A stretch of 64,000 nucleotides of DNA from an uncultured Paracoccaceae bacterium (GCA_937864535.1 CALMJS010000016.1:62001-126000), one strand, 5' to 3'; numbered from the stretch's first letter, positions 54,174-63,954 are shown. Numbers and translations are program-made. Notes: generated by a model not told the origin, from the letters alone.

Positions 54174-56456
54174 TCAGCCGCACTTGCTGTAGCCGCAGGA
54201 CGGGCAGGAGGCGCAGCCGGATTCCATTTTCATGCCGTACTCGCCGCAGGACGGGCAGGCTTTGCCGCGGGGTTTTTCACCCACTGCGATGGCTTCGGCC
54301 TGGGGGTCGGATTTGAGGTGTTTGCCTTCGCCTTCGATAAAGCCGATGGCCACCATGTGCTGTTCCAGAACGCCGCCGATGGCCGCGAGGATCGAGGGGA
54401 CGTATTTGCCCTTCATCCATGCGCCGCCGCGCGGGTCGAACACGGCCTTGAGCTCTTCGACCACAAACGACACGTCACCACCGCGACGGAACACCGCCGA
54501 CACCATGCGGGTCAGGGCCACGGTCCAGGCAAAGTGCTCCATGTTTTTAGAGTTGATGAAGACCTCGAACGGGCGGCGATGACCGGCGATCACCACATCG
54601 TTGACGGTGATATAGATCGCGTGTTCGCTGTCCGGCCACTTGACCTTGTAGGTGTTGCCTTCCAGCGCCGCAGGACGGTCGAGCGGTTCGGCCATATAGA
54701 TGACCTCGGCGTCTTTGGTGATGGCCTTGGGCTCTTCGGCGGGGGCCTTGTCGGACTTTTCCGACACGGTCAGAACCGAACCCGTCACATCGTTCGGGCG
54801 GTAGGTGGTGCACCCCTTGCAGCCGGAATCATAGGCCGCCATGTAGACCTCTTTGAACTGGTCGAAAGAGATATCCTCGGGGCAGTTGATGGTCTTGGAA
54901 ATCGACGAGTCGATCCATTTTTGCGCAGCGGCCTGCATCCGCACGTGGGCCAGCGGTTCCAGCGTTTGCGCGTTGACGAAATAGTCGGGCAGGGCGGCGT
55001 CGGCGCCGAATTTGTCGCGGTACATTTTCACCGCGTAATCCACGACTTCTTCTTCGGTGCGGCTGCCGTCCTTTTGCAGGACCTTGCGGGTGTAGGAATA
55101 GGCGAACACCGGCTCGATCCCCGATGAGACGTTGCCTGCATAGAGCGAGATGGTGCCGGTCGGAGCGATCGAGGTCAGCAGCGCATTGCGGATACCATGC
55201 TCGGCGATCGCGTCGCGCACGTCCTGATCCATCGACTGCATCGCGCCGGACGCGAGGTATTTGTCCTTGTCGAACAGTGGGAAGGCGCCCTTTTCCTTGG
55301 CCAGTTCGACCGAGGCGAGGTAGGAGGCGCGGGCGATCTGCTTCATCCAGCGTTCGGTGCGCGCGGCGGCCTCTTCGGTGCCGTATTTGAGGCCGACCAT
55401 CAGCAGGGCGTCCGCCAGACCGGTCACGCCGAGACCGATACGGCGCTTGGCTTGGGCCTCTTGGGCCTGGGCGTCGAGCGGGAAGCGCGAGGCATCCACC
55501 ACGTTGTCCATCATGCGCACGGCGGTGGCTACCAGTTCGGTCAGCGCGGCCTCATCGAGATCGGCATCCGCCTCGAAGGGGTTGGCGACCAGACGCGACA
55601 TGTTGATCGAGCCAAGCAGACAGGCGCCGTAGGGGGGCAGGGGCTGTTCGCCGCAGGGGTTGGTCGCCGCGATGGTTTCGCAGTAGCCAAGGTTGTTCAT
55701 CTTGTTGATGCGGTCGATAAAGATCACGCCCGGTTCGGCATAATCATAGGTCGCCTGCATGATCTTGTTCCACAGGTCGCGGGCCTGAACGGTCTTGTAG
55801 ACCTTGTCGCCAAAGGTCAGCTCCCACGATTTGTCGGCCTTGACGGCCTCCATGAACGGATCGGTGACCAGAACCGACATGTTGAACATCCGCAGACGGG
55901 CGGGGTCGGATTTCGCGGTGATAAAGTGTTCGATATCGGGGTGGTCACAGCGCATGGTGGCCATCATCGCGCCGCGGCGCGATCCGGCGGACATGATCGT
56001 GCGGCACATCGCATCCCAGACGTCCATGAACGACAGCGGGCCAGAGGCGTCGGCGGCGACGCCGTGCACCAGCGCGCCCTTGGGGCGGATGGTCGAGAAG
56101 TCATAGCCGATGCCGCCGCCCTGCTGCATGGTCAGTGCGGCCTCTTTGAGCATGTCGAAAATGCCGCCCATCGAATCCGGAACGGTGCCCATGACAAAGC
56201 AGTTAAAGAGGGTGACAGACCGCGCGGTGCCAGCGCCCGCCGTGATCCGGCCAGCGGGGAGGTATTTGAAATCCTCGAGCGCGGCGTAGAATTTCTTTTC
56301 CCACTTGGCCGGATCCTTTTCGACCGAGGCAAGGGCGCGGGCGATGCGGCGCCAGGTATCCTCGACCGTGACGTCCAGGGCTTTGCCCTCGGCATCCTTG
56401 AACCGATACTTCATATCCCAGATTTGTTCGGCGATCGGGGCGGCAAAACGGGACAT
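54174..56456 (-). CDS. nrdJ: Adenosylcobalamin-dependent ribonucleotide reductase (class II)
   Basis: NrdJ makes deoxyribonucleotides from ribonucleotides using B12. The 760-residue protein has the class II N-terminal barrel (LPAGRITAGAG, then TLFNCFVMGTVPDS with the active-site Cys), NPCGEQPLPPYGACLLGSIN with the radical-bearing region, SIAPTGTISLYAG, and a Cys-rich tail (CPSCGEYGMKME, then CASCPSCGYSKCG) that re-reduces the active site. The start at 56456 follows GGAGG. The gene is intact; the transposon's right end begins about 14 bp past its stop, so its 3' end is the likely attachment site. Confidence 0.95.
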   Translation of the reverse strand: MSRFAAPIAEQIWDMKYRFKDAEGKALDVTVEDTWRRIARALASVEKDPAKWEKKFYAALEDFKYLPAGRITAGAGTARSVTLFNCFVMGTVPDSMGGIFDMLKEAALTMQQGGGIGYDFSTIRPKGALVHGVAADASGPLSFMDVWDAMCRTIMSAGSRRGAMMATMRCDHPDIEHFITAKSDPARLRMFNMSVLVTDPFMEAVKADKSWELTFGDKVYKTVQARDLWNKIMQATYDYAEPGVIFIDRINKMNNLGYCETIAATNPCGEQPLPPYGACLLGSINMSRLVANPFEADADLDEAALTELVATAVRMMDNVVDASRFPLDAQAQEAQAKRRIGLGVTGLADALLMVGLKYGTEEAAARTERWMKQIARASYLASVELAKEKGAFPLFDKDKYLASGAMQSMDQDVRDAIAEHGIRNALLTSIAPTGTISLYAGNVSSGIEPVFAYSYTRKVLQKDGSRTEEEVVDYAVKMYRDKFGADAALPDYFVNAQTLEPLAHVRMQAAAQKWIDSSISKTINCPEDISFDQFKEVYMAAYDSGCKGCTTYRPNDVTGSVLTVSEKSDKAPAEEPKAITKDAEVIYMAEPLDRPAALEGNTYKVKWPDSEHAIYITVNDVVIAGHRRPFEVFINSKNMEHFAWTVALTRMVSAVFRRGGDVSFVVEELKAVFDPRGGAWMKGKYVPSILAAIGGVLEQHMVAIGFIEGEGKHLKSDPQAEAIAVGEKPRGKACPSCGEYGMKMESGCASCPSCGYSKCG

Positions 56457-56593
56457 GGGGCGAATCCTCCGGCGTGATTTGTTTTTCTCTGGGCCGCATA
56501 GATATTGCGGTGGGGTGGGGCTGGCAACACTAAATCCGGTCTTGTCCACAGGATAGATTGCGCTAGATTGATCGTCTTGGAAGAGGCCCCCGT

Positions 56594-57025
56594 ATGACCA
56601 AAATCACCCACCTGATCAAGCTTTCCGTTGGAACAGAAGATGTTGCCGATCTGGCGGCATGGCACCGGTTGCCACAAGCGCAGGGGCCTGACGGCTTGCC
56701 CGTCCATATTACACGCATGTGGCCCAAACGCGAAGCCGAGGTTCTGAACGGCGGGTCGATCTATTGGGTGATCAAAGGGGTGATCCAGTGCCGGCAGCGG
56801 ATTGTGCGTCTGGACGAGGTGATCGGCGGTGACGGGATTGCCCGCTGCGCGATCGTGCTGGACCCCGAACTGGTCAAAGTCGCCCCGGCGCCCAAGCGCG
56901 CGTTTCAGGGCTGGCGCTATCTGGCACCTGCCGATGCACCGCCCGATCTAAGTGCGGCGCGGGCCGGCGATGATGATTTGCCCCCCGAATTGTCGGCCGC
57001 ACTGGCCGACATCGGGATTTTCTAG
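56594..57025 (+). CDS. DUF1489 family protein
   Basis: A 143-residue alphaproteobacterial protein of unknown function (DUF1489). It opens with THLIKLSVGTEDVADLAAWH and holds the conserved block HITRMWPKREAEVLNGGSIYW and IQCRQRIVRLDEV, typical of the family. Divergent from nrdJ with a spacer of 137 bp. It has no membrane segments or known catalytic motifs. The stop leads straight into the third palindromic repeat copy. Confidence 0.85.
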   Translation: MTKITHLIKLSVGTEDVADLAAWHRLPQAQGPDGLPVHITRMWPKREAEVLNGGSIYWVIKGVIQCRQRIVRLDEVIGGDGIARCAIVLDPELVKVAPAPKRAFQGWRYLAPADAPPDLSAARAGDDDLPPELSAALADIGIF

Positions 57026-57090
57026 GAGGGGGCTCTGCCCCCGCCGCGCTGCGGCTCCCCCGGGATATTTGCAGCACAAAGGCAGCAGGG
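57026..57090 (+). repeat. Palindromic intergenic repeat, copy 3
   Basis: The hairpin GGGGGCTCTGCCCCC (57028-57042) is followed by GGCTCCCCCGGGATATTTGC and CACAAAGGCAG, matching copies 1 and 2 in opposite orientation. It lies between the convergent DUF1489 and hisG stops and may act as a terminator. Confidence 0.65.
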
Positions 57091-57091
57091 G

Positions 57092-57784
57092 TCAGACCCG
57101 CAGCAGGGATTCCAGACGGTTCAATGTGGCGCGATCGTCCTGCAACCATTCTGCGGTGCGCGATTTGAACAGCGTGGCCTGACTGGAGTGCACAAGCGAG
57201 TCGGAAAGGATTTTCAGACCGTTTGCGCGCAGGGTTTCGCCGGTCGAGGTGATGTCGGCGATGGCTTCTGCGGTTTCATTGCGCACGGTGCCCTCGGTCG
57301 CGCCCTGGCTGTCGACCAGCTGGTAGTCTGCCACGCCATGGTCGCGCAGGAAGTCGCGGACAAGCCGGTGGTATTTAGTGGCGATCCGCAAACGGAACCC
57401 GTGGGTGCGGCGGAACTGGGCGGCGGCAGCGTCGAGATCGTCCAGCGTGTCGACATCGACCCAGCCGTTCGGCACGGCGATAATCAGGTCCGCCCCGCCA
57501 AAGCCCATCAGGGCCAGTTCATGCACGCGGCTGTTCCAGTTCGGGATTTTCTCGCGCACGAGATCCGAGCCGGTGACGCCGAGGTGGATGCGGCCAGCAG
57601 AGAGTTCGCGCGGAATTTCGCCCGCTGACAACAGGACGAGTTCGACACCGGCGATGCCCTGGACTTCGCCGGAATATTCCCGTTCAGAGCCGGTTTTGAC
57701 CAATGTCAGGCCGCGATCCGCGAACCATTCGAAGGTTTTTTCCATCAGCCGCCCTTTGGACGGCACACCGAGTTTGATCGTCAT
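57092..57784 (-). CDS. hisG: ATP phosphoribosyltransferase HisG, short form
   Basis: HisG catalyses the first step of histidine synthesis, joining ATP and PRPP. The 230-residue protein is the short form that lacks the C-terminal regulatory domain and depends on HisZ. It begins KLGVPSKGRLMEKTFEWF; the PRPP-binding site appears in the later EAIADITSTGETLRANGL stretch. Its start overlaps the hisZ stop by 4 bp. Confidence 0.93.
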   Translation of the reverse strand: MTIKLGVPSKGRLMEKTFEWFADRGLTLVKTGSEREYSGEVQGIAGVELVLLSAGEIPRELSAGRIHLGVTGSDLVREKIPNWNSRVHELALMGFGGADLIIAVPNGWVDVDTLDDLDAAAAQFRRTHGFRLRIATKYHRLVRDFLRDHGVADYQLVDSQGATEGTVRNETAEAIADITSTGETLRANGLKILSDSLVHSSQATLFKSRTAEWLQDDRATLNRLESLLRV

Positions 57785-58863
57785 ACCTGCCCCCTGAGCG
57801 CGACAACGAGTTCGGGACGAATGACCGCGCCGACAGCCGGAACGCTGCGGCCACGGCCAAGCACGCGGGTCAGGGCGTCGTAGCGACCGCCGGTGGCGAC
57901 TGCCGGGAGATCCGGCCGGGCATCGGCGTAGAAGCCGAAGACGAACCCGTCATAATATTCCAGCGAGGTGCGGCCAAAGTTGCCCTCGAATTCGAGGCTG
58001 TCGACGTCGATACCTGCGGCGGACAGGGCCTCCAGACGGCGGGCGAAACGGGTGACTGCGGCGGAAATCGCCGGCATGTCAACCGCAATATCGCGCAGGT
58101 GTCCGAGGACATTCGGGCAGGTTTCGCGCAGGGCGAGGATTTCCTCGAGCAGGGCGATCTGTTCGCTGGCGATCGGTGGCTGCGCGGCGTCGTGGCGCAG
58201 GGTGTCGATGCGCGCGGCAACCTCGGCCTCGCTGCGCAGGCCCAGCACCGTGACCCCGGAGAGTGGCTCTGCGGTTGCCAAGAGCGCGGCGCGGGCAGCG
58301 GGGACCGGCGTGCGGCCGCCGAAGCGGTCAAGGAGGGAGCGGAACCGCCGCGGGCGCCAGATGTGCCGCATCAGCGCGGATTTGCGCACGTCCGTGGTGT
58401 TCAGGCCCTGCACGGCAGCGGTCAGAATGCCGTAATCACCGGTTGCGGCCCGCAGGTTCAACCCGTCCAGCGCGCGGGCGATCAGGGCAAAGACCTCGGC
58501 GTCGGCGTGGATCGGAGCCTGCCCGTCGAACACCTCATAGCCGACCTGAACGTATTCATTGGGGCGGCTGGGATCGTCCTCTTGCATGCGGAAGACCTTG
58601 CCCGAATAGGTGTAGCGGGCGGGTTCGGCATTGGTCTCCATGTGCCATTGCACCACGGGCACCGTAAAGTCCGGGCGCAGCATCAATTCACCGCGCAGGG
58701 AATCATCGGTGACATAGGCGCGGGCGCGGATGTCCTCGCCATAGAGGTCGAGCAGCGTATCGGCCGGTTGCAGGATGTCGGTTTCGACCACTTGCGCGCC
58801 CTGCGCCTCGAATATCGCGCGGATGCGCCGCGCCTCTTCGTTGGTCTGGCGAAGTCCGGTCAT
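57781..58863 (-). CDS. hisZ: ATP phosphoribosyltransferase regulatory subunit HisZ
   Basis: HisZ is a catalytically inactive histidyl-tRNA-synthetase paralogue that activates and regulates short-form HisG. The 360-residue protein has class II core motifs ([27 protein letters not shown]), but lacks the intact HisS histidine motifs. The start at 58863 overlaps the hisS stop by 4 bp; longer frames are inside hisS. The hisS-hisZ-hisG order supports the call. Confidence 0.92.
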   Translation of the reverse strand: MTGLRQTNEEARRIRAIFEAQGAQVVETDILQPADTLLDLYGEDIRARAYVTDDSLRGELMLRPDFTVPVVQWHMETNAEPARYTYSGKVFRMQEDDPSRPNEYVQVGYEVFDGQAPIHADAEVFALIARALDGLNLRAATGDYGILTAAVQGLNTTDVRKSALMRHIWRPRRFRSLLDRFGGRTPVPAARAALLATAEPLSGVTVLGLRSEAEVAARIDTLRHDAAQPPIASEQIALLEEILALRETCPNVLGHLRDIAVDMPAISAAVTRFARRLEALSAAGIDVDSLEFEGNFGRTSLEYYDGFVFGFYADARPDLPAVATGGRYDALTRVLGRGRSVPAVGAVIRPELVVALRGQV

Positions 58864-60356
58864 TTGCCTTGGCTTTCGAGGATTTCGCGCACCTTGGCCA
58901 CCAGTTCGGACCGCGGCACCTCGTACTGCGAGGGGCGTTCCTTCCATTCGTCCAGCGTGGCGTTGGCGGCGATCTGCGCACCGAGGATCAGGTCCTTGAT
59001 CTGCACGACGCCGTTTTCCTTTTCGCTGCCACCTTCGATGATGGCGATCGGGCTGTTGCGTTTGTCGGCGTATTTCAGCTGGTTGCCAAAGTTTTTCGGG
59101 TTGCCCAGATAGACCTCGGCGCGGATGCCCGCGTTGCGCAGTTCGGCCACCATCGCCTGATAGTCGGCCATGCGGTCCTTATCCATTACAGTCACGACCA
59201 CGGGGCCAGTGGCGACCGATCCCATGCGACCCTTGGCGCGCAGCGCGGCCAGCAGACGGTCCACCCCGATAGAGACGCCGGTTGCAGGGACCTCTTGGCC
59301 GGTGAACCGCTTGACCAGATCGTCATAGCGACCGCCGCCAGAGACCGAGCCGAACTGGCGCGGGCGGCCCTTTTCGTCAAGGATTTCAAAGGTCAGTTCA
59401 GCCTCGAACACGGGGCCGGTGTAATAGCCCAGACCGCGCACGACCGAGGGGTCAATCAGGATGCGGTCGGCACCATAGCCCTGGGCGTCCAGGAGTTCGG
59501 CCATATATTCCAGTTCGTTGACACCCTCGTTGCCGACAACCGATGCGCCGACCAGTTCGCGCAGACGCGCGGCGGTGGCGGCGCCGGTGTCGCGGCGGGC
59601 GGTCATAAAGCCCATGACGATGTCGGCCTGTTCGTCCGACAGGCCCGCGCCCTTGGTAAAATCGCCGGACTCGTCCAGACGGCCCTTGCCCATCAAGAGG
59701 CGCACGCCGTCCTCGCCGAATTTGTCGAACTTGTCTATGGCGCGCAGCACGATGCCGCGTTCCTCGACCAGAGCGTCAGGGTTGGACGGGTCCAGAACGC
59801 CGGCGACTTCCATCACGCCGTTCAGAACCTTGCGGTTGTTGACGCGCACGATGTAGTCCCCGCGGGGGATGCCGACGGTTTCAAGCGTATCGGACAGCAT
59901 CGCGCAGATTTCCGCATCGGCGGCAACAGTTGCCGCGCCGACGGTATCGGCGTCGCATTGATAGAACTGACGGAACCGGCCCGGGCCCGGCTTTTCATTG
60001 CGCCAGACAGGGCCCATCGCATAGCGGCGGTAGGGCGAGGGCAGGTCATTGCGGTACTGCGCGGCAACGCGGGCCAGAGGCGCGGTCAGATCGTAGCGCA
60101 GCGCGACCCAGTCCTTGTCATCCTCTTGCCATGCAAACACGCCCTCATTCGGGCGATCCACGTCGGGCAGGAATTTGCCCAGAGCCTCGACCGTTTCAAC
60201 GGCAGAGGTTTCCAGCGCTTCGAACCCGTAACGATGATAGACCTCGGCAATCTGGGACAGCATATGGGTGCGTTCGGTCACTTCCGTGCCGAAATAGTCG
60301 CGAAAACCCTTGGGCGTTACTGCCTTGGGGCGGGGCTGTTTCTTTTCCTTGGCCAT
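58860..60356 (-). CDS. hisS: Histidine-tRNA ligase
   Basis: HisS charges tRNA-His. The 498-residue class II synthetase has motif 1 region [19 protein letters not shown], motif 2 [22 protein letters not shown] and the histidine motif [15 protein letters not shown]. The anticodon-binding domain begins near residue 395 ([14 protein letters not shown]). It leads the hisS-hisZ-hisG operon, so tRNA charging and histidine synthesis are co-expressed. Confidence 0.95.
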   Translation of the reverse strand: MAKEKKQPRPKAVTPKGFRDYFGTEVTERTHMLSQIAEVYHRYGFEALETSAVETVEALGKFLPDVDRPNEGVFAWQEDDKDWVALRYDLTAPLARVAAQYRNDLPSPYRRYAMGPVWRNEKPGPGRFRQFYQCDADTVGAATVAADAEICAMLSDTLETVGIPRGDYIVRVNNRKVLNGVMEVAGVLDPSNPDALVEERGIVLRAIDKFDKFGEDGVRLLMGKGRLDESGDFTKGAGLSDEQADIVMGFMTARRDTGAATAARLRELVGASVVGNEGVNELEYMAELLDAQGYGADRILIDPSVVRGLGYYTGPVFEAELTFEILDEKGRPRQFGSVSGGGRYDDLVKRFTGQEVPATGVSIGVDRLLAALRAKGRMGSVATGPVVVTVMDKDRMADYQAMVAELRNAGIRAEVYLGNPKNFGNQLKYADKRNSPIAIIEGGSEKENGVVQIKDLILGAQIAANATLDEWKERPSQYEVPRSELVAKVREILESQGK

Positions 60357-60456
60357 GGTCCGTCCTCGGTCGTCTGATGAGGGTGGCTTTATAGGCAGAA
60401 GCCTAAAAGGGCAACGCGATCTTGGCCTTTCGGGCGGTGCGTGCTAGCAGTTTCAC

Positions 60457-60660
60457 ATGACTGACACACAGGACCTCGAAGAACGCATCGCGCATCTGAC
60501 CCGCTCGGTCGATGATCTGTCGGACATCGTTGCCCGGCAGGAGCGCGATATCGAACTGCTCAAGCGCCGGTTGATGATGCTGATGGAGCGCGAGGCAGAG
60601 CGCGAGGTCGAGGGGGCGGGTTCCATCCCCCTTGCGGACCAGCGCCCGCCGCACTGGTAG
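60457..60660 (+). CDS. slyX: SlyX family protein
   Basis: A 67-residue coiled-coil protein: LEERIAHLTRSVDDLSDIV, then ERDIELLKRRLMML, ending with the family tail RPPHW. Function is unknown in the family. It is divergent from hisS and convergent with the iclR gene (25 bp between stops). Confidence 0.85.
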   Translation: MTDTQDLEERIAHLTRSVDDLSDIVARQERDIELLKRRLMMLMEREAEREVEGAGSIPLADQRPPHW

Positions 60661-60685
60661 GTGCGAAGGTAGGGCAGGGCCTGCG

Positions 60686-61471
60686 TTAGCTGGCGGTGCT
60701 GGCCGATACGATGCGGGTGACCTCTGCGGCGGCGGCGCGCATATCCTTGACCAGAGCCTGCGCGCGATCGGGGGTCAGGCGCTGCGGGATCGACGAAATG
60801 GTGATCGCCAGATAGGCTGCACCGCGCGGATTCGGCACCGGAACCGTCAGGCCCGCCACCCCGACAAAGGTCACGTCGCGGGCCCAGCCGAATCCCTTTT
60901 GTCTCACCTTTTCAATCTCTTCGCGAAGCCCGTCCGGTGTCGCCTCGCCAAATAAGTGCCGGTCGCGGCTGGCGCGGGTGATGATGTCTTCGGCCTCGTC
61001 CTCGGGCATCGAGGCCAAGAGCGCCCGACCGGAGTGTCCCGATACCAGATGCAGGGTCTGGTTGGCAGCGACGACGTGGGTCCGGATCGGATAGGCGCCC
61101 TCGCAGCGTAGCAGGTAATGCGCGAAATCGCCGGTCCGCATCGCCAGATAGACCGTGTCGCCGCACTGATTGGCCAAGGCCTGTATCACCGGACGCAGTT
61201 TTTCGGGGTCCCCCACCGGACTGGGGGCGGCAAGGCCGAGTTCGTACATTACCGGCGACAGTCGATAGCGACGGTCGTTTGTACGCTGGACAAAGCTCTC
61301 AGCGCCGAGGGTGGTCAGGATGCGGTGCACCGTGGGGCGGCTCAGGCCGGTTCGCTCGGTGAGGTCGATCAGCCGCGCCCCACGCTGGCCATAGCGCCCC
61401 ATTTCCCGCAGAATCGCGCAGGTGCGTTCTACCACTTGGCTCTTGTCGGATCGTTCGCTGTCTGCTGCCAT
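60686..61471 (-). CDS. IclR family transcriptional regulator
   Basis: The 261-residue protein has an N-terminal winged HTH (about residues 10-70; RLIDLTERTGLSRPTVHRIL) and a C-terminal IclR effector domain (SGHSGRALLASMPEDEA, GWARDVTFVGVAGLTVPV). It is divergent from an SDR gene and near a LivJ-type binding-protein gene. A spaced palindrome AGTCC-N7-GGACT occurs upstream of both target genes and is the likely operator (listed separately). It may sense a product of the SDR/transport pathway; the ligand is unknown. Confidence 0.9.
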   Translation of the reverse strand: MAADSERSDKSQVVERTCAILREMGRYGQRGARLIDLTERTGLSRPTVHRILTTLGAESFVQRTNDRRYRLSPVMYELGLAAPSPVGDPEKLRPVIQALANQCGDTVYLAMRTGDFAHYLLRCEGAYPIRTHVVAANQTLHLVSGHSGRALLASMPEDEAEDIITRASRDRHLFGEATPDGLREEIEKVRQKGFGWARDVTFVGVAGLTVPVPNPRGAAYLAITISSIPQRLTPDRAQALVKDMRAAAAEVTRIVSASTAS

Positions 61472-61580
61472 GATTGCCTAAGAAGACCGATATGCGGACT
61501 TTTGTTTGATTTATTTGCCCAAATGAATCGCAGGTATTGCGCTGAAATTCGGTTTTCATGTTCGGTAACTCTGAAATCAA

Positions 61581-61597
61581 AGTCAATATGTTGGACT
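61581..61597. promoter_or_regulatory. Candidate IclR operator 1 (upstream of SDR)
   Basis: AGTCA-N7-GGACT, overlapping the region just ahead of the SDR ribosome site (GGAGGG). It is one base off the AGTCC-N7-GGACT pattern found downstream, so binding could block SDR expression. Confidence 0.5.
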
Positions 61598-61611
61598 TTC
61601 GGAGGGAAAGA

Positions 61612-62340
61612 ATGCGGTTTCAGGGGCAGGTTGCGGTCATAACGGGTGGATCGCGGGGGATTGGCGGCGCGGTGGCGCAGCGGTTGGCGTCCGAAGGTGC
61701 TAAGGTCGCGATCTGGGATTTGCGCGGGGCCGAGCAGGCCGCTGCGGAATTGCCGGATGGCTTGGGTGTTGCGGTGGATGTGTCTGATGAGGCCAGCGTG
61801 CAGGCGGCGGCGGATGCGACCTATGCGCGATTTGGCCGGATCGATGTGCTGGTGACGGCTGCGGGTATAACGGGGCAAACGCGGCCGGTGCAGGGGCATC
61901 CCTATGCGCCATGGCGTCAGGTGATCGACATCCACTTGGGCGGTGTGTTTCTGTGCGCGCGGGCGGTGCTGGATGGCATGGTCGCGCAGGATTATGGCCG
62001 GATCGTCACCATCGCCAGCGTCGCGGGCAAAGAGGGCAATCCCAACGCCAGCAGCTATTCCGCTGCCAAGGCGGGGATAATCGGCTTTACCAAATCGCTA
62101 GGCAAGGAACTGGCGGCGACCGGCGTGCGGGCAAACTGTCTGGCACCCGGTTTGATCAATACCCCGCTGATGGAGCAGTTGCCGCCCGAGCAGGTCCAGT
62201 TTTCGCTGTCGCGAATCCCTCAGGGCCGATTTGGCACGGTTGAGGAGTGCGCGGCGATGGTGGCCTTTATGGCGAGCGGGGAGTGTTCGTTCAATTCGGG
62301 CGCGGTCTTTGACCTGTCGGGTGGTCGCGCCACGTATTGA
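61612..62340 (+). CDS. SDR family NAD(P)-dependent oxidoreductase
   Basis: A 242-residue short-chain dehydrogenase. The cofactor motif TGGSRGIGG lies at residues 10-18, AGITG near 90, the catalytic Ser in IASVAGKEGNPNASSYSAAKA with YxxxK (Y and K in SYSAAK), and a typical C-terminal SGGRA. Start at ATG 61612 after GGAGGG; an upstream ATG at 61558 lacks a ribosome site. It is followed by an operator-rich spacer and a LivJ-type binding-protein gene, suggesting catabolism of an imported compound. Substrate unknown. Confidence 0.88.
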   Translation: MRFQGQVAVITGGSRGIGGAVAQRLASEGAKVAIWDLRGAEQAAAELPDGLGVAVDVSDEASVQAAADATYARFGRIDVLVTAAGITGQTRPVQGHPYAPWRQVIDIHLGGVFLCARAVLDGMVAQDYGRIVTIASVAGKEGNPNASSYSAAKAGIIGFTKSLGKELAATGVRANCLAPGLINTPLMEQLPPEQVQFSLSRIPQGRFGTVEECAAMVAFMASGECSFNSGAVFDLSGGRATY

Positions 62341-62387
62341 GTCCAACAATTGGACTCTTGTAGATGCAAGAGTCCAAAATATTGACA
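62340..62387. promoter_or_regulatory. Candidate IclR operators 2 and 3 with hairpin
   Basis: AGTCC-AACAATT-GGACT (62340-62356) matches the palindrome perfectly and includes the last base of the SDR stop. A second site, AGTCC-N7-TGACA (62371-62387), is imperfect. Between them GGACTCTTG and CAAGAGTCC (62352-62375) form a perfect 9-bp hairpin, which may double as a terminator after the SDR gene. Confidence 0.55.
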
Positions 62388-62478
62388 TAGATCAAATCGA
62401 ATTAACTATTTGATATTGATGTTAAAAATTTCTAAATGCAGAAAAATAGATGGAATTTCCAGAAAAAAGTTGCTGTAA

Positions 62479-62495
62479 AGTCCGATAAATGGACT
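62479..62495. promoter_or_regulatory. Candidate IclR operator 4 (upstream of binding-protein gene)
   Basis: AGTCC-GATAAAT-GGACT, a perfect match with the same 7-bp spacing, 167 bp ahead of the binding-protein start and inside an AT-rich stretch that likely holds its promoter. The remaining spacer to 62661 shows no gene. Confidence 0.55.
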
Positions 62496-62661
62496 CTGAA
62501 AGTTGACCCTTTTGGCGAAAAAATCCAGCATGACAGCATGGATGAGCAGGGCTGAGGGCCGCTCGGACAGAGAGGAAAGCTGAACCGCAAAAGGGGCCCG
62601 TTCGGGTGGCCAAGGCATTGTCCTGGCGCGGGAGGCGTGTGTCGGAAGGGGAGGAAAACCG

Positions 62662-63894
62662 ATGTATAAGACTTGTGTGGCGTCCGTATTGGCGCTGATG
62701 TCGGCTGGCGTGGCGATGGCCGAGGATACGTTCAAGATTGCGATGATCGACCCGTTTTCGGGTCCGGCCGCTGTGGTGACCGAGCGGATCGAGCATGTGT
62801 TGCGCTTTGCCGTGGATGATTTGAACGCACGCGGCGGTCTGAATGGTCAGCAGATCGAAATCCTGACCTTTGACAACCAGATGTCGCCTGCCGAAACCGC
62901 CATTCAGGCGCAAAAGGCCATCGACGCCGGTGCAACGATCCTGCAGACCTCGGTGTCGTCGGGCAATACCTTTGCGCTGGTTGAATTCGTGCAGAAATAC
63001 AACCGCCGCAACCCTGACCATCAGGTTATCGTGTTCGACGGCGCCTCGCATGATCCGGCGATCACCGGCGAAAAATGCAGCTACTTCAGCTTCTCGTGGG
63101 TGCTGAACGCCCAGATGAAGACCGCAGGTCTGGCAAGCTATCTGGCCAGCCGCACCGATATCACCAAGGTCTATCTGATGAACGCCGAAGGGTCCTCTGG
63201 CACCACAACCCGCCAAGCGGTGATCGATATGGTCGGCGCGGCCCGCCCGGATATCGAATGGGTCGGCGACGATGTGCACCCGCTGCAAAAAATCACCGAC
63301 TTTACCCCCTATATCGCCAAGATCGAAGCCTCTGGCGCGCAGGCAGTCATCACCTCCGACTGGGGTGCCGATCTGGCGCTGGAACTCAAGGCCGCAGGCG
63401 AGGCGGGTCTGGACGCGGAATGGTTCACCTATTTCTCGACCGGGCCGGGCGCTCCGACCGCTATGGCACAATCGGGCCTGAACGGTTTGGTGTATTCGGC
63501 CTTTGACGGCGATGCCGGTATCCAAAACGAAGAGTTGCACGCCTACGAGGCGGCCTATCGCGCGGCGACGGGCGGTCTGTCGGCCAGCGCCTTCCCGGGG
63601 GATACCTCGGCCATTCGCGCGCTGGAACTGGCCGCCAATGCCGCAGGTTCGAACGAGGTTGACGCGCTGATTGCCGCGCTCGAAGGCGTGTCGTTCAAGA
63701 CCGTCTACGGCGCAGATGCGCATTCGCGCCCCGACGATCACCAGATCATCAGCCAGATGGCGATCTCGCGCTTTGTCGATGTGCCGGATGGCGCACTGGA
63801 CGAAGAAGGCACCGGCTGGGGCTGGGAAAACGTCGCGATTATTCCCGCTGACGTGATCACGCTGCCCAATACCTGTGAAATGGAACGTCCCTGA
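62662..63894 (+). CDS. ABC transporter substrate-binding protein (LivJ-like)
   Basis: A 410-residue periplasmic binding protein of the branched-chain amino acid/amide class. The signal peptide is about residues 1-20 (ending GVAMA before EDTF), the mature domain starts FKIAMIDPFSGPAAVV, and AVDDLNARGGLNGQQIE is the family signature. It is preceded by GGAAGGGGAGG-type sequence and the operator spacer. Permease and ATPase genes are expected beyond the window. The ligand is unknown; aromatic or short-chain compounds are common for such IclR-SDR contexts. Confidence 0.9.
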   Translation: MYKTCVASVLALMSAGVAMAEDTFKIAMIDPFSGPAAVVTERIEHVLRFAVDDLNARGGLNGQQIEILTFDNQMSPAETAIQAQKAIDAGATILQTSVSSGNTFALVEFVQKYNRRNPDHQVIVFDGASHDPAITGEKCSYFSFSWVLNAQMKTAGLASYLASRTDITKVYLMNAEGSSGTTTRQAVIDMVGAARPDIEWVGDDVHPLQKITDFTPYIAKIEASGAQAVITSDWGADLALELKAAGEAGLDAEWFTYFSTGPGAPTAMAQSGLNGLVYSAFDGDAGIQNEELHAYEAAYRAATGGLSASAFPGDTSAIRALELAANAAGSNEVDALIAALEGVSFKTVYGADAHSRPDDHQIISQMAISRFVDVPDGALDEEGTGWGWENVAIIPADVITLPNTCEMERP

Positions 63895-63901
63895 TCTCTC
63901 C

Positions 63902-63954
63902 CTGCGGCAGTTTTTCCTGCCGCAATGCGTCGGGCCGGTCGTAGGATCGGCCCG
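63902..63954 (+). other. Two hairpins after the binding-protein gene
   Basis: GCGGCAG-TTTTTC-CTGCCGC and CGGGCCG...CGGCCCG form two stable stems without following T-tracts. Such intercistronic hairpins often stabilise the abundant binding-protein message relative to the transport genes that follow. Confidence 0.5.

Noticed and set aside
56457-56593. Possible cobalamin riboswitch or NrdR box upstream of nrdJ.
   Set aside because: The 137-bp spacer is too short for a full B12 riboswitch, and no NrdR palindrome matches convincingly.
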